A stretch of 64,000 nucleotides of DNA from Burkholderiales bacterium. GTDB lineage: Bacteria > Pseudomonadota > Gammaproteobacteria > Burkholderiales > JAEUOS01. The notes beneath the pieces are model-generated. The model was given only the letters and a program-made list of their open reading frames with translations. It ran no database searches and was not told where the DNA came from. Position numbers and translations under genes: made by a program. Of the stretch, positions 52,056-60,567 are shown one piece after another. Within the stretch, counting starts at the first letter, position 1. Every line of letters begins with the position of its first letter. Location: the NCBI GenBank assembly GCA_016790635.1, contig JAEUOR010000062.1, positions 124,001 through 188,000 on the forward strand, written 5' to 3'.

Positions 52056-53036
52056 ATGAACCGAACTGCCACGCTTATGGTTGCCGCCGCGGTCCTGGCC
52101 TTAGGCGCCCTACCGACCGCATCGGCGCAGCCCGCCAACTGGCCGGAGCGGCCAGTGCGGATCGTCGTTCCTTTCGTCGCCGGCGCCATGGGAGACATGG
52201 TTGCGCGCCTCGTCGCCGAGGGTGTGCGCGCCGAACTCGGCCAGCCTTTGGTGGTCGACAACCGCCCGGGTGCGACCGGCAACATCGGTGCGCGTCACGT
52301 GGAGCAGGCGCCTCCGGACGGATACACCCTGCTGATGGCCGCGAGCAATAACCTGGTGATCAACCAGTTCCTGTTCAAGAACTTGGGCTTCGACCCGCTC
52401 AAGCGCTTCGAGCCGGTGACCATCCTGGTCAACGTGCCCTCGGTGGTCTATTCCGCAGGCAGGGTCCCGGCGCGTTCGTTGCAGGAGTTCACCGCCTGGG
52501 CCAGGACCCAGCCGGGCAAGGTGAACTACGGGTCGCCCGGCAGCGGCTCCACCCCGCACCTTTCAGCGGAGGCCATCAACCGCGCGCTCAATCTGGGGAT
52601 GCAGCACGTGCCCTACAAGGGCGCATCCCAGGCGGTCGCCGCGCTGCTCGCGGGCGAGGTCCAGTTCTATCTGGGCGGGGCGGGCGTGGGTGCCGCGCAT
52701 GTCAAGGAAGGCAAGCTGCGCGCACTTGCGGTCTCCAACCCGACCCGGCTCGAGGTCATGCCCGAGGTACCGACCTTTGCCGAGGTGGGGCTTTCGGCCG
52801 TCAACGCGAGCAACTGGTGGGCCGTCGCGGCCCCCGCTGGCACGCCGAAGGCAATCACGGCGCGGCTCCAGACCGCCTTCTGCAAAGCCCTCGGTGAGCC
52901 GGACGCCAAGGCCAGGCTGGTCCAGTTCGGCAACATCGCGATCTGCAACACACCCGCCGAGATGGCCCGGCAGCTCGCCGAGGAGGCCGCATACTGGCAG
53001 AAGACCCTGCCCGGCATGGGCGTGTCGATGGATTGA
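52056..53036 (+). CDS. tripartite tricarboxylate transporter (Bug/TctC) binding protein
   Basis: 326 residues with a signal peptide (MNRTATLMVAAAVLALGALP, cleavage near ASAQ). WPERPVRIVVPFVAGAMGDMVAR, VVDNRPGATGNIGARHV, GKVNYGSPGSGSTPHL, PYKGASQAVAALLAGEVQFY are Bug hallmarks. No TctA/TctB genes are nearby, which is usual for this family. Probably a periplasmic ligand receptor for the pathway. Confidence 0.92.
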   Translation: MNRTATLMVAAAVLALGALPTASAQPANWPERPVRIVVPFVAGAMGDMVARLVAEGVRAELGQPLVVDNRPGATGNIGARHVEQAPPDGYTLLMAASNNLVINQFLFKNLGFDPLKRFEPVTILVNVPSVVYSAGRVPARSLQEFTAWARTQPGKVNYGSPGSGSTPHLSAEAINRALNLGMQHVPYKGASQAVAALLAGEVQFYLGGAGVGAAHVKEGKLRALAVSNPTRLEVMPEVPTFAEVGLSAVNASNWWAVAAPAGTPKAITARLQTAFCKALGEPDAKARLVQFGNIAICNTPAEMARQLAEEAAYWQKTLPGMGVSMD

Positions 53037-53071
53037 CATCGCGCTTGCCGCAACCCGCTAGAGGCAAGGCA

Positions 53072-53863
53072 GTGCCCGGCTTGCACCGGATCGTGGACGG
53101 CGCGCAGCACGCCGGACGGCCCTGGCTGGTGTTCAGCAATTCCCTCGCCACCGACATCTCGCTTTGGGAGCCCCAGGTACGGCGCTTCGCCGGCCGCTAT
53201 CGCATCCTGCGCTACGACCTGCGCGGACACGGCGGGTCGCCGCCGACCGCGCAGCGCAGGATGGATGCCGCCGCGCTCGCCGCGGACCTGCTGGAAGTGA
53301 TGGACAGCGAAGGCATCGCCGAGGCCTTCCATGTGGGCGTGTCGATCGGCGCCCTTGCCGGCATCGCCGCCGCCGCGCGGCAGCCGCGGCGGTTTCGCGC
53401 ACTGTGGCTGTGCAACGCAAATCTCGCAACGACGCCTGCCTCGGCGGCCAGCCTGGCTGAACGCGCGGCCCTCGCTGGTTCGCGCGGCATGGGAGCGCTG
53501 ACGGCACTGACGCTGGACAAGTGGTTCGGGCGATCCACTCCCCCCGCCGCGCCCGAGTTGCGTGGGCGCATCGGTGGGATGATCGAGCGCACCGACCCTG
53601 CCAGTTTCGCCGCCTACGCGACCGGCATGCAGGTCTACGACTTCACCAGCACGCTCGCATCGCTGCCCCTGCCGGTGACCCTTGTGGCGGGCAGCGCCGA
53701 CGCGGAGATCGCGCGCCAGTTCAGCGCGCAGGCGGAGCTTCTTCCCGCGTTGCGCCTGGCGCTGATCGACGGCGCCGGACACCTGCCCAACGCCGAAGCG
53801 CCGGAAGCATTCAACGCCATGCTCGATCGCACTCTCGCGAATTTGCTCGTCAATGCCGGCTGA
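53072..53863 (+). CDS. alpha/beta hydrolase, 3-oxoadipate enol-lactonase-like
   Basis: 263 residues. LVFSNSLATDISLWEPQVRRFAGRYRILRYDLRGHG is the PcaD-type N-terminus; the nucleophile elbow is GVSIGALAG and the histidine is in GAGHLPNAE. GTG chosen with AGAGG nearby; an earlier TTG overlapping the Bug stop (TTGA, 53033) would add 13 residues. Would hydrolyse a lactone or enol-ester late in an aromatic pathway. Confidence 0.8.
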   Translation: MPGLHRIVDGAQHAGRPWLVFSNSLATDISLWEPQVRRFAGRYRILRYDLRGHGGSPPTAQRRMDAAALAADLLEVMDSEGIAEAFHVGVSIGALAGIAAAARQPRRFRALWLCNANLATTPASAASLAERAALAGSRGMGALTALTLDKWFGRSTPPAAPELRGRIGGMIERTDPASFAAYATGMQVYDFTSTLASLPLPVTLVAGSADAEIARQFSAQAELLPALRLALIDGAGHLPNAEAPEAFNAMLDRTLANLLVNAG

Positions 53864-53930
53864 TCGACGCCGAGCGCTTTGCCGACAGGCCGCTGTGTCG
53901 GGTGATCCTGCCGCAGCGCATCGCCAATAC
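53861..53930 (+). pseudogene. relic of a fourth cleavage oxygenase (C-terminal 23 codons)
   Basis: Encodes LIDAERFADRPLCRVILPQR, nearly the same as LIDAKRFADGPVCRVILPQR of paralogue 2; about 62 of 69 bases agree with 49996-50064. The iron-ligand histidine that should follow is gone. It begins at the stop of the hydrolase gene and shows a past duplication or rearrangement. Confidence 0.75.
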
Positions 53931-54064
53931 CGCTCGGACGAGCGCTCGACTGCCCAGATGAAGAGCCCCTTCATCAGGTCGATGCGGTTGCGCTCGTACA
54001 CACCCAGAACCGCCTCGGCGCAGGCCTCGCGCGGCACGTCAACAAACGACAAGGGCGCCGGATT
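53924..54064 (-). pseudogene. Fic-family protein C-terminal fragment
   Basis: About 47 residues (PAPLSFVDVPREACAEAVLG to VYERNRIDLMKGLFIWAVERSSERYW) resemble the C-terminal region of one Fic/DOC protein group. The catalytic HPFxxGNG motif is absent. It is antisense to the end of the oxygenase relic, so several pieces of debris meet here. Assignment from memory. Confidence 0.4.
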
Positions 54065-54094
54065 TACGCGACGCTGCGCGCCGCGACCCGACAA

Positions 54095-54490
54095 CTATCC
54101 AGCCAGCACCACAGGGGGACGCGACAACGCGCGCGCCGCGCGCTTGGCCAACCGGCTGTCGAATGTGACGAAGCGATCGGTAGCAGCGCTGGCAGTCGCA
54201 TGCAGCGCATCGGCGAAATCGGCGCCTTTCACAAATGCCTTGAGGGCAGCGCGGACATCGGCTTCATCTTCAACCTGCACGTTGTCGAGGCTGAGAAGAT
54301 GCGCCATCGATCGCGCGATCCCTTCCGGCGCCACACGCGCCGCGCCGCGCATGACCCACTCCAATTCGAGCAGGACGGTTTTCGGGATGAACACGTCCTC
54401 CTCCATCAGCAGCCGGGCGGCGATCTGCGCTTGCGCCGGCTCGTCGTTCAAGTAGAAGCGCGCCAGCACATTGGTGTCGAGCGCGATCAT
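54095..54490 (-). CDS. vapC: VapC-type PIN ribonuclease toxin
   Basis: 131 residues: ALDTNVLARF, VLLELEWVMRG, GADFADALHA and FVTFDSRLAKR supply the four acidic residues. ATGA overlap with the antitoxin gene. Downstream lies only gene debris, so the module is a small insertion between two catabolic units. Confidence 0.9.
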   Translation of the reverse strand: MIALDTNVLARFYLNDEPAQAQIAARLLMEEDVFIPKTVLLELEWVMRGAARVAPEGIARSMAHLLSLDNVQVEDEADVRAALKAFVKGADFADALHATASAATDRFVTFDSRLAKRAARALSRPPVVLAG

Positions 54491-54729
54491 CGCGGCACCT
54501 TGAGCGCGGCGAGAGGATCCATGTCTTCGATGGCGATGGTCTTGCCCTTGTAACCCGACAGGCCGAGGCCCTTGAGAACCGCTTTCGCATTGCGTGCCGC
54601 GATTGGCGTGATCTGGATGCCTGCCGCGGTGCTGGCAATCTTCACCCGCGAGCCGCTGGTCAGGCCCCATTGGTCGCGCAGGCGCTTGGGGATGACGATT
54701 TGACCTTTAGTGGAAACAACGGTGTCCAT
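54487..54729 (-). CDS. vapB: AbrB/MazE-type antitoxin VapB
   Basis: 80 residues. The N-terminal VSTKGQIVIPKRLRDQWGL is a swapped-hairpin AbrB DNA-binding domain. The C-terminal part (GYKGKTIAIEDMDPLAALK) would wrap around VapC. Likely binds the inverted repeat at 54753 to repress its own promoter. Confidence 0.9.
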   Translation of the reverse strand: MDTVVSTKGQIVIPKRLRDQWGLTSGSRVKIASTAAGIQITPIAARNAKAVLKGLGLSGYKGKTIAIEDMDPLAALKVPR

Positions 54730-54752
54730 AGCAGCCCCTTCGATCGAACTTG

Positions 54753-54778
54753 GTAAGAATTATATGACAAATACTTAC
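54753..54778 (-). promoter_or_regulatory. vapBC promoter and operator
   Basis: Inverted repeat GTAAGTAT-N10-ATTCTTAC (7 of 8 pairs) overlapping a perfect TATAAT (minus strand 54764-54759), 30 bp before the vapB start. AT-rich against its surroundings. Typical layout for AbrB-type autorepression. Confidence 0.6.
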
Positions 54779-54786
54779 TCTCGGCG

Positions 54787-55374
54787 TCAGCGAAGATGGC
54801 GCGTCACTCCTTCCAGCCAATCGCGCTCCGCACACAAAGTGCGCAATTCCGCCTGCGCCTGTTGCCGCGTCTGCGTCCAGCGCCTGAGCACCCTCGCATC
54901 CTCACCGTCGCCGGCCTGGTACGAATACTCCAGCCGGATTCCGTTGGGGTCGAAAAAGTAGACCGAGAAGGTGTCGGCGCCGACATTGACCGGGCCGATC
55001 AGCGCAACGCCGGCGCCCTTGAGGCGCGCGATCATCTCGTGGAACCTGGCCTCGGTCACGGTGAACGAACAGTGCTGCATGGCGGCCAGCGCGTCGCGAT
55101 CGCCTTTTTCCTTGGCACCCCTGGGCATCTCGAAAAACGCCACCATGGTGTCGCCGCCGGCGTCGAAGAAGTAATGCCGCAGGTTCTCGAACGGCGGGTT
55201 GCCGCGGTTGCCCGGGCCGACGCCGACCCCGGGCGGCACCTTGAGCGCATGCACCAGCGGCATGCCCAGCACCCCCGACCAGAAGTCGATGGTCATCTTC
55301 ATGTCGTCGGTGTTGAGCGCCAGGTGATGGATGCCGCGCGAGGGCGGCGGGCTGGCGTGGGCCGGCGTGTCCAT
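54787..55374 (-). CDS. VOC/glyoxalase superfamily protein
   Basis: 195 residues. GIHHLALNTDDMKMTIDFW and HYFFDAGGDTMVAFFE form the first beta-alpha-beta-beta-beta unit, MQHCSFTV and YFFDPNGIRLEYSYQ the second, so His/Glu metal ligands are in place. The second of two nearby ATGs is chosen because AGGAGGA sits seven bases before it. Likely an extradiol-dioxygenase-like or lactoylglutathione-lyase-like enzyme; last gene of the liv-type operon. Confidence 0.85.
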   Translation of the reverse strand: MDTPAHASPPPSRGIHHLALNTDDMKMTIDFWSGVLGMPLVHALKVPPGVGVGPGNRGNPPFENLRHYFFDAGGDTMVAFFEMPRGAKEKGDRDALAAMQHCSFTVTEARFHEMIARLKGAGVALIGPVNVGADTFSVYFFDPNGIRLEYSYQAGDGEDARVLRRWTQTRQQAQAELRTLCAERDWLEGVTRHLR

Positions 55375-55386
55375 GGTCATTCCTCC

Positions 55387-56109
55387 TCAGGTGCCGCTGT
55401 GCGCCAGGTCGAAGTACAGCCTGGCCAGGTCCTCGCGCGCCGCCAGTTCGGCGCTAGCGGCTTGCAGGGCGACGCGGCCCTTGATGAGCACGCAGGCGCG
55501 CGACGCGAATGACAACGCGATGTCGAGCTTTTGCTCCACCAGCAGCATGGTGAGGCCGCCGGCGCGCAATTGATTCAATGCGGCGCGGATCTCCTCGACG
55601 ATCTTGGGCGCCAGGCCAAGAAAGGGTTCATCGAGCAGCAGCACGCGCGGCGAACTCATGAGCGCGCGGCCGATCGCGACCATCTGCTGCTCGCCGCCGG
55701 AGAGCGTGCCCGCCAGTTGCGCGCGACGTTCGGCCAGGCGCGGGAAAAGGCCGTAGACCGCGTCGAAGTTGGTGGCCAGCCTGGCGCCGCGCCCTGCGAG
55801 GCGCACCGCACCCAGGCGCAGATTGTCGGCCACGGTCATGGGTGCGAACATGCGCCGGCCCTCGGGTACCTGCACCAGTCCGCGCGCGACGATGGCGTGG
55901 CTGGCGAGCCCGCCGATCTCTTCGCCGTCCAGCCGCACGCTGCCGGAGCGCTGCGGCAGCACCCCGGAGAGGGCAGCCAGGAACGTCGACTTGCCCGCGC
56001 CGTTGGGGCCGAGCACGGCGACGGTTTCCCCGCGCGCTACCTTGAGCGCGATGTTCTCCAGGGTCGGCGCGCGGCCGTAGCCGCCGGACAGGTTGGTGAC
56101 CTCAAGCAT
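55387..56109 (-). CDS. livF: branched-chain-type ABC transporter ATPase LivF
   Basis: 240 residues: Walker A LGPNGAGKSTF, VPEGRRMFAPMTVADNL, signature LSGGEQQMVAIGRAL, LLLDEPFLGLAP. ATG overlaps the livG end by 8 bp. Pairs with LivG to energise import. Confidence 0.93.
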   Translation of the reverse strand: MLEVTNLSGGYGRAPTLENIALKVARGETVAVLGPNGAGKSTFLAALSGVLPQRSGSVRLDGEEIGGLASHAIVARGLVQVPEGRRMFAPMTVADNLRLGAVRLAGRGARLATNFDAVYGLFPRLAERRAQLAGTLSGGEQQMVAIGRALMSSPRVLLLDEPFLGLAPKIVEEIRAALNQLRAGGLTMLLVEQKLDIALSFASRACVLIKGRVALQAASAELAAREDLARLYFDLAHSGT

Positions 56110-56884
56110 CGGCCAGCGCCCCCAGGTCACCCAGGTAGGCCTCGACCACCTGCGGGTGGGCCTGTACTTGCGCCGGCGTTCCGGTCGCGATCAATTGGCC
56201 GAAGTTGAGTACGGCGACACGCTCTGCCAACGGCATCAGGAAGCGCATGTCGTGTTCGATCACGAGCACGGCGACGCCGCGCCCCGCGATCTCGCGCACG
56301 ATCGCGGCGACCCGGTCGCACTCTGCCGCGGTCAGGCCCGCGGCGGGCTCGTCCAGCATGATGAGGCGCGGGGAGCCGGCCAGGGCGCGCGCGATCTCCA
56401 GGAGCCGCCCCTGGCCGAAGGAGAGTGTGGTCACTTCCGCGCCGATCCAGTCGCCCAGGCCCACGAAGTCGATCAATTCGCGAGCCCGCGCCTGCGACTC
56501 GGTCTCGAAGCGCGCGGCGGCGCGCGTGCCGGCAATGATGTCCAGGAGGGAAGACTGCGGGCGCGCCTGCATGCCGATCATCACATTCTCGACGACGCTC
56601 ATGCCGGCGAACGGGCGGTTGTGCTGGAAGGTGCGCATGACGCCGCGCGCGGCGATCGCATGCGGCGCCAGCCCGTCCACCCGCACGCCGTCGAGTTCGA
56701 TGCTTCCTGACGTCGGCACAAGCGCCCCGGCAATCATGTTGAAGAGCGTGCTCTTGCCGGCGCCGTTGGGGCCGATCATGCCGACGATCTCGCCCGCACC
56801 GACGTCCAGGTCGACCGACGATACTGCGGTGAGGCCGCCGAAGCGGCGCGTCAGGCCGCGCGTGGCGAGGAGGGTGGTGGTCAT
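56102..56884 (-). CDS. livG: branched-chain-type ABC transporter ATPase LivG
   Basis: 260 residues: IGPNGAGKSTLFNMIAG, MRTFQHNRPFAGMSVVENV, LSFGQGRLLEIARAL (signature slightly degenerate, GQGR in place of GQQR), MLDEPAAGL, VIEHDMRFLM. ATGA overlap with livM. Confidence 0.93.
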   Translation of the reverse strand: MTTTLLATRGLTRRFGGLTAVSSVDLDVGAGEIVGMIGPNGAGKSTLFNMIAGALVPTSGSIELDGVRVDGLAPHAIAARGVMRTFQHNRPFAGMSVVENVMIGMQARPQSSLLDIIAGTRAAARFETESQARARELIDFVGLGDWIGAEVTTLSFGQGRLLEIARALAGSPRLIMLDEPAAGLTAAECDRVAAIVREIAGRGVAVLVIEHDMRFLMPLAERVAVLNFGQLIATGTPAQVQAHPQVVEAYLGDLGALADA

Positions 56885-57813
56885 GCCGTCCGCCGCGCCG
56901 GCCTGAAGCGATCCCACAGCCCGATCAACCCGCGCGGCTGGAACAGCACCACCGCCACCATGACCAGGCCGAACACCAGCGCGTGGTGATGACCGATCAA
57001 TGGGGAAAGCACGAAGGGCAGCAGGTACAAGAGCACCGCGCCGACGATCGCCCCGGCGCGCCGGCCGCTGCCGCCGACGATGACCATGAAGAGCAGCAGG
57101 AAGGCGTTCTCCAGGCCGAAGATCGGCGGGTTGACGGTATTGTCGACAAATGCATAGACCATCCCGGCGACGCCGGCCAGAGCGCTGGTGATCGCATAGG
57201 CCAGCACCTTGGTGCGCCTGACGTCGATGCCGCTGGCCTGGGCCGCCTCGGCGTCGTCGCGCACCGCACGGCAGGCGCGGCCGAAGTGCGAGGCCTCCAG
57301 GCGCGCCAGGACCGCGTGCGTCGCCATGAGCAAGAGCACGATCACGATGGTGTACCAGGGGCCGCTGACGCGCATCCCGAAGATGTCGGGCAGTCGATAG
57401 CTGGCAAGACCGCCGGTACCGCCGGTGATCTCCCCGCCTTCGTTGAGTACGACGATGAAGAGCTGCGCGAAGGCCAGCGTCGCCAGCGCCAGATAAAAGC
57501 CTTCCAGGCGCGTGGCCGGGATCGCCACCGCCAGCGCCAGGACCACGCACAACGCGACACCCAGCGGCGCGGCGACAGCCAGCGGCAGGCCGACCTTGAA
57601 CATGAGGATCACGATCGCATACGCGCCGATGCCGTAAAACGTGAAGTGCGAGAACGCCACCTGGCCCGCCGTGCCGAAGAGGAAGTTGTACGACAGCGCC
57701 AGCGTGATCCACAGGAGCAGCTTGCGATACACGTCGGTCTGGTAGGACCCCAGCGCGAAGGCCAGCACCGACAGGGCGCAGGCCACGATGACATAGCCGA
57801 GAAAGGACTTCAT
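56881..57813 (-). CDS. livM: branched-chain-type ABC transporter permease LivM
   Basis: 310 residues, about nine hydrophobic segments. NFLFGTAGQVAFSHFTFYGIGAY and FGRACRAVRDDAEAAQASGIDVRRTKVLAYAIT are characteristic. Membrane partner of LivH. Confidence 0.93.
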   Translation of the reverse strand: MKSFLGYVIVACALSVLAFALGSYQTDVYRKLLLWITLALSYNFLFGTAGQVAFSHFTFYGIGAYAIVILMFKVGLPLAVAAPLGVALCVVLALAVAIPATRLEGFYLALATLAFAQLFIVVLNEGGEITGGTGGLASYRLPDIFGMRVSGPWYTIVIVLLLMATHAVLARLEASHFGRACRAVRDDAEAAQASGIDVRRTKVLAYAITSALAGVAGMVYAFVDNTVNPPIFGLENAFLLLFMVIVGGSGRRAGAIVGAVLLYLLPFVLSPLIGHHHALVFGLVMVAVVLFQPRGLIGLWDRFRPARRTA

Positions 57814-57837
57814 TGCCGGGCCTTCATTGCCTGGTCA

Positions 57838-58722
57838 TCACGCGCGCGCCTCGCGCGCCCGGAGCAACCCCTGCGGCCGGATCAAGAGGAACACGATCAG
57901 GAAAAAGAGCGGCACGCCCATCGCCAGGCCCGGCGGCACCGGCGCGTAGCGCACCGTCATCTGCTCGGCGAAGGCCAGGATCAATCCGCCGAGCAGCGCG
58001 CCCTCCACCCGTCCCACCCCGCCGATGACCAGCGCCGTGAATCCCTGGATGGCCAGCGGCAGCCCCATGAGAAAGTGCGCCGAGACGTTGGGCGCGACCA
58101 GCACGCCGGCCAGGCCCGCAACCGCGGCCCCGGCGGCAAAGGAAGCCGCGGTCACCGTCGACAGGTTGATGCCCATCAGCGCGGCGGCGCGGCGGTCCAG
58201 CGCGACCGCCTCGAAGACCCGCCCGGCCAGGGTGCGCTCGAAAAACGCCCACGCGGCGGCGAACACCGTCAGTGTCGTCGCGATGATGAAGAAGCTTTGC
58301 CGCGACCCGGCGATAAGGCCGATCTCGAAGCGACCGAAACCGAACGCCGGCGGCACCGGATGCGGGTCCGGACCGAAACCGATCGACACCACCTCACGAA
58401 ACACCACCAGCATGCCCAGGAGCGCGAGAATGGGCGCCAAGGGAGGCGCGCCCTTCTCGACCAGCGGGCGCACCGTGAGGCGCTCGGTGCCCATGCCGAC
58501 GACAGCCATTCCGGCCACTACCAGCACGATGCCCAAGGCATAAGGCAGCGAAAACTTCGACAGCGCGAGAAAGCCGCCAAACGCCGCGAGCATGGCCCAT
58601 TCGCCGACGGCGAAGTTGATGATGCCGGTCGGCCGCGTCATCAGGAGATAGGCCAGCGCGACCAGCGCATAGATGCAGCCGCTGGCCGTCGCGCTGACGA
58701 CGAGTTCCAGGAAATCGGTCAT
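57838..58722 (-). CDS. livH: branched-chain-type ABC transporter permease LivH
   Basis: 294 residues, eight or so hydrophobic segments. GCIYALVALAYLLMTRPTGIINFAVGEWAMLAAF and GFTALVIGGVGRVEGALLGGLILAF are hallmarks. Preceded by the hairpin at 58744, which separates it from the binding-protein gene. Confidence 0.93.
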   Translation of the reverse strand: MTDFLELVVSATASGCIYALVALAYLLMTRPTGIINFAVGEWAMLAAFGGFLALSKFSLPYALGIVLVVAGMAVVGMGTERLTVRPLVEKGAPPLAPILALLGMLVVFREVVSIGFGPDPHPVPPAFGFGRFEIGLIAGSRQSFFIIATTLTVFAAAWAFFERTLAGRVFEAVALDRRAAALMGINLSTVTAASFAAGAAVAGLAGVLVAPNVSAHFLMGLPLAIQGFTALVIGGVGRVEGALLGGLILAFAEQMTVRYAPVPPGLAMGVPLFFLIVFLLIRPQGLLRAREARA

Positions 58723-58743
58723 CGCATGCGGGAGCGATCAAGC

Positions 58744-58767
58744 GCGGGGCCGCAAGCGCGGCCCCGC
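58744..58767 (-). terminator. intercistronic stem-loop between livK and livH
   Basis: 10-bp perfect stem GCGGGGCCGC / GCGGCCCCGC with tetraloop AAGC, no T-run. In binding-protein operons such hairpins stabilise the upstream message or reduce transcription into the permease genes, giving excess binding protein. Confidence 0.6.
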
Positions 58768-58790
58768 CAAGGCGGGTCTGATGCGCCCGC

Positions 58791-59939
58791 CTACTTCGAG
58801 CCGACGTGCACCACCTTGCCCTGCGCGTCGCCCTCGTAGACGCGCACCACCATGCCGTTGGTGTCGAACCCGGTGCGGCGCCCGTCGGCAAAGCCGTACG
58901 AGGAACCCGCGGCGCCCATCACGCCGACGAAGCCGCGAGTGGCCTGCATGGCCTCACGGACTTTCTCGCGGTCGGTGCCGCCGGCACGACGGATCGCGTC
59001 GGCCACCATCATGATGCCGTCGTAGCCGTAACCGTTCAGGTTGTAGGCTTCTTCCTTCATCTCCTTGCGAAAGCCCTCGAGGAAGCGCCGCACCTCCGGT
59101 CGCGCCGGGTCGAAGGCGTCAACGAAGGTGACGCCGTCAAGCAAGCCCTTGGCCACCGCGGTGTATTGCGGCACCGAGAGGTTGTAGTTGCCGAGGATCG
59201 GCGCCTTGAGGCCCATCTGCCGGTAGGCGCGCAGGATCAGCACGTTCTCCGGGGTCAGCACGCCGGTCATGAACAGTGCCTCCGGATTGGCGGCGCGCAC
59301 CTTCTGCATCTGCGGCTCGGCGGTGGTGGAGCCGCGCGGCACGACCTCCTCGGCCACCACCTGGATGCCGGCCTTCTCCAGCGCGCCCTTGAAGAAGCGG
59401 TTGATCAATTGCCCCAGGTCCGAGTTGTCGGTGACCAGCGCCACGCGCTTGTAGTTCTTGTTGCGCGCATACGAGAGGAGCGTCGCGATCTGCGTGGAAC
59501 CCAGGGGCCCGGTCTGCCAGAAGTTCGGGTTGTTGATCTGGGTGGTCAGGGTGTCGCCGCTGTTGGACGGCGTCATGTGCGGCACCTTGGTCTCAAGCGT
59601 CACCGACTGCGCCTGCTGGGTCGCGGGGGTCAGCGACACCGAGAGGATGAAGGCCGCGCCGGCATCGACCAGCTTGCGCGCCGCGGTTGCCGAGATGTCG
59701 GGGCGGCCCTGGTCGTCCTCGATCAGGAGTTCTATCTGGCGCCCGAGGATGCCGCCGCGCGCGTTCAACTCGCGCACCGCGTAGACCGCGCCGTTGGCGA
59801 CCGGATCGGCGTAGGGCTTGGCTGGGCCGACGCGGTCGGTGATCATGCCGATGCGAATGGTGTTCTGTGCGAACGCGGCGGATGCACCTACCAGAGAAAG
59901 TGCGGCCAGCGCGCTGGCGGCGAAGCGGGCGAGTTTCAT
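58791..59939 (-). CDS. livK: branched-chain-type ABC transporter substrate-binding protein
   Basis: 382 residues with signal peptide (MKLARFAASALAALSLVGAS, cleavage near AFAQ). Periplasmic-binding fold: IRIGMITDRVGPAKPYADPVANGA, IELLIEDDQGRPDISATAARKLVD, YNLNGYGYDGIMMVADAIRRAGG. This branch of LivK-like proteins often binds aromatic acids rather than amino acids; the surrounding enzymes support that, but it is inference. Confidence 0.92.
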   Translation of the reverse strand: MKLARFAASALAALSLVGASAAFAQNTIRIGMITDRVGPAKPYADPVANGAVYAVRELNARGGILGRQIELLIEDDQGRPDISATAARKLVDAGAAFILSVSLTPATQQAQSVTLETKVPHMTPSNSGDTLTTQINNPNFWQTGPLGSTQIATLLSYARNKNYKRVALVTDNSDLGQLINRFFKGALEKAGIQVVAEEVVPRGSTTAEPQMQKVRAANPEALFMTGVLTPENVLILRAYRQMGLKAPILGNYNLSVPQYTAVAKGLLDGVTFVDAFDPARPEVRRFLEGFRKEMKEEAYNLNGYGYDGIMMVADAIRRAGGTDREKVREAMQATRGFVGVMGAAGSSYGFADGRRTGFDTNGMVVRVYEGDAQGKVVHVGSK

Positions 59940-59974
59940 GATGTCTCCTGTGTTTGATGTCGGACGGTTACGAT

Positions 59975-60526
59975 TCAACGCTTGGCAAGCCTGTCCATCC
60001 ATGCGGCAAACGCGACCATCTGGTCACCCAGTATCTTGCGCGTGGCCTGATCGGTGAGTTTGAGATCGGCATCGAAGCGGGTCATGCAGGCGCCGATGAA
60101 GACTTCGGGCTTCAACAGCACCAGGGCATCCAGGCAACCCAGGATCTTGCGCAGCTCGTACTGGCTGCGCGCCCCGCCGACCGGACCGGCGGTCACCGAG
60201 AGGATCGCCACCGGCTTGTCCTTGAAGGGCTGCGGGCTCACGCGCGAGAGCCAGTCGATCGCGTTCTTGAGCACGCCCGAGACCGAAAAGTTGTACTCGG
60301 GGCTCGCGATAAGCAGACCGTCGGCAGCCAGGATCGCCTCGCGCAGCTGCGTCACCGCGGCGGGGATGCCCTGGTCCTGCACGTCCTGGTTGTAGAGCGG
60401 CACCTGCGCGTAGTCCGCGATCGTCATCTTCATGCCTTCCGGCATGAGCTCCTGCGCCGCCTTGAGCGCGGCCAGGTTGTAGGACCTGGCGCGCAGGCTG
60501 CCGGTGAGTGCGAGGACATTTGCCAT
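59975..60526 (-). CDS. NADPH-dependent FMN reductase family protein
   Basis: 183 residues, flavodoxin-like: ALTGSLRARSYNLAAL at the phosphate loop, SPEYNFSVSGVLKNAIDWLSR, SVTAGPVGGARSQYELRKIL. Supplies reduced flavin or reduces quinones. Located between oxygenase paralogue 3 and the importer genes with about 40-bp gaps, so part of the same operon. Confidence 0.9.
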   Translation of the reverse strand: MANVLALTGSLRARSYNLAALKAAQELMPEGMKMTIADYAQVPLYNQDVQDQGIPAAVTQLREAILAADGLLIASPEYNFSVSGVLKNAIDWLSRVSPQPFKDKPVAILSVTAGPVGGARSQYELRKILGCLDALVLLKPEVFIGACMTRFDADLKLTDQATRKILGDQMVAFAAWMDRLAKR

Positions 60527-60567
60527 GAGGTGCTGCGACTTTCCGGGAAGGTATGGGACCCCGAAGT

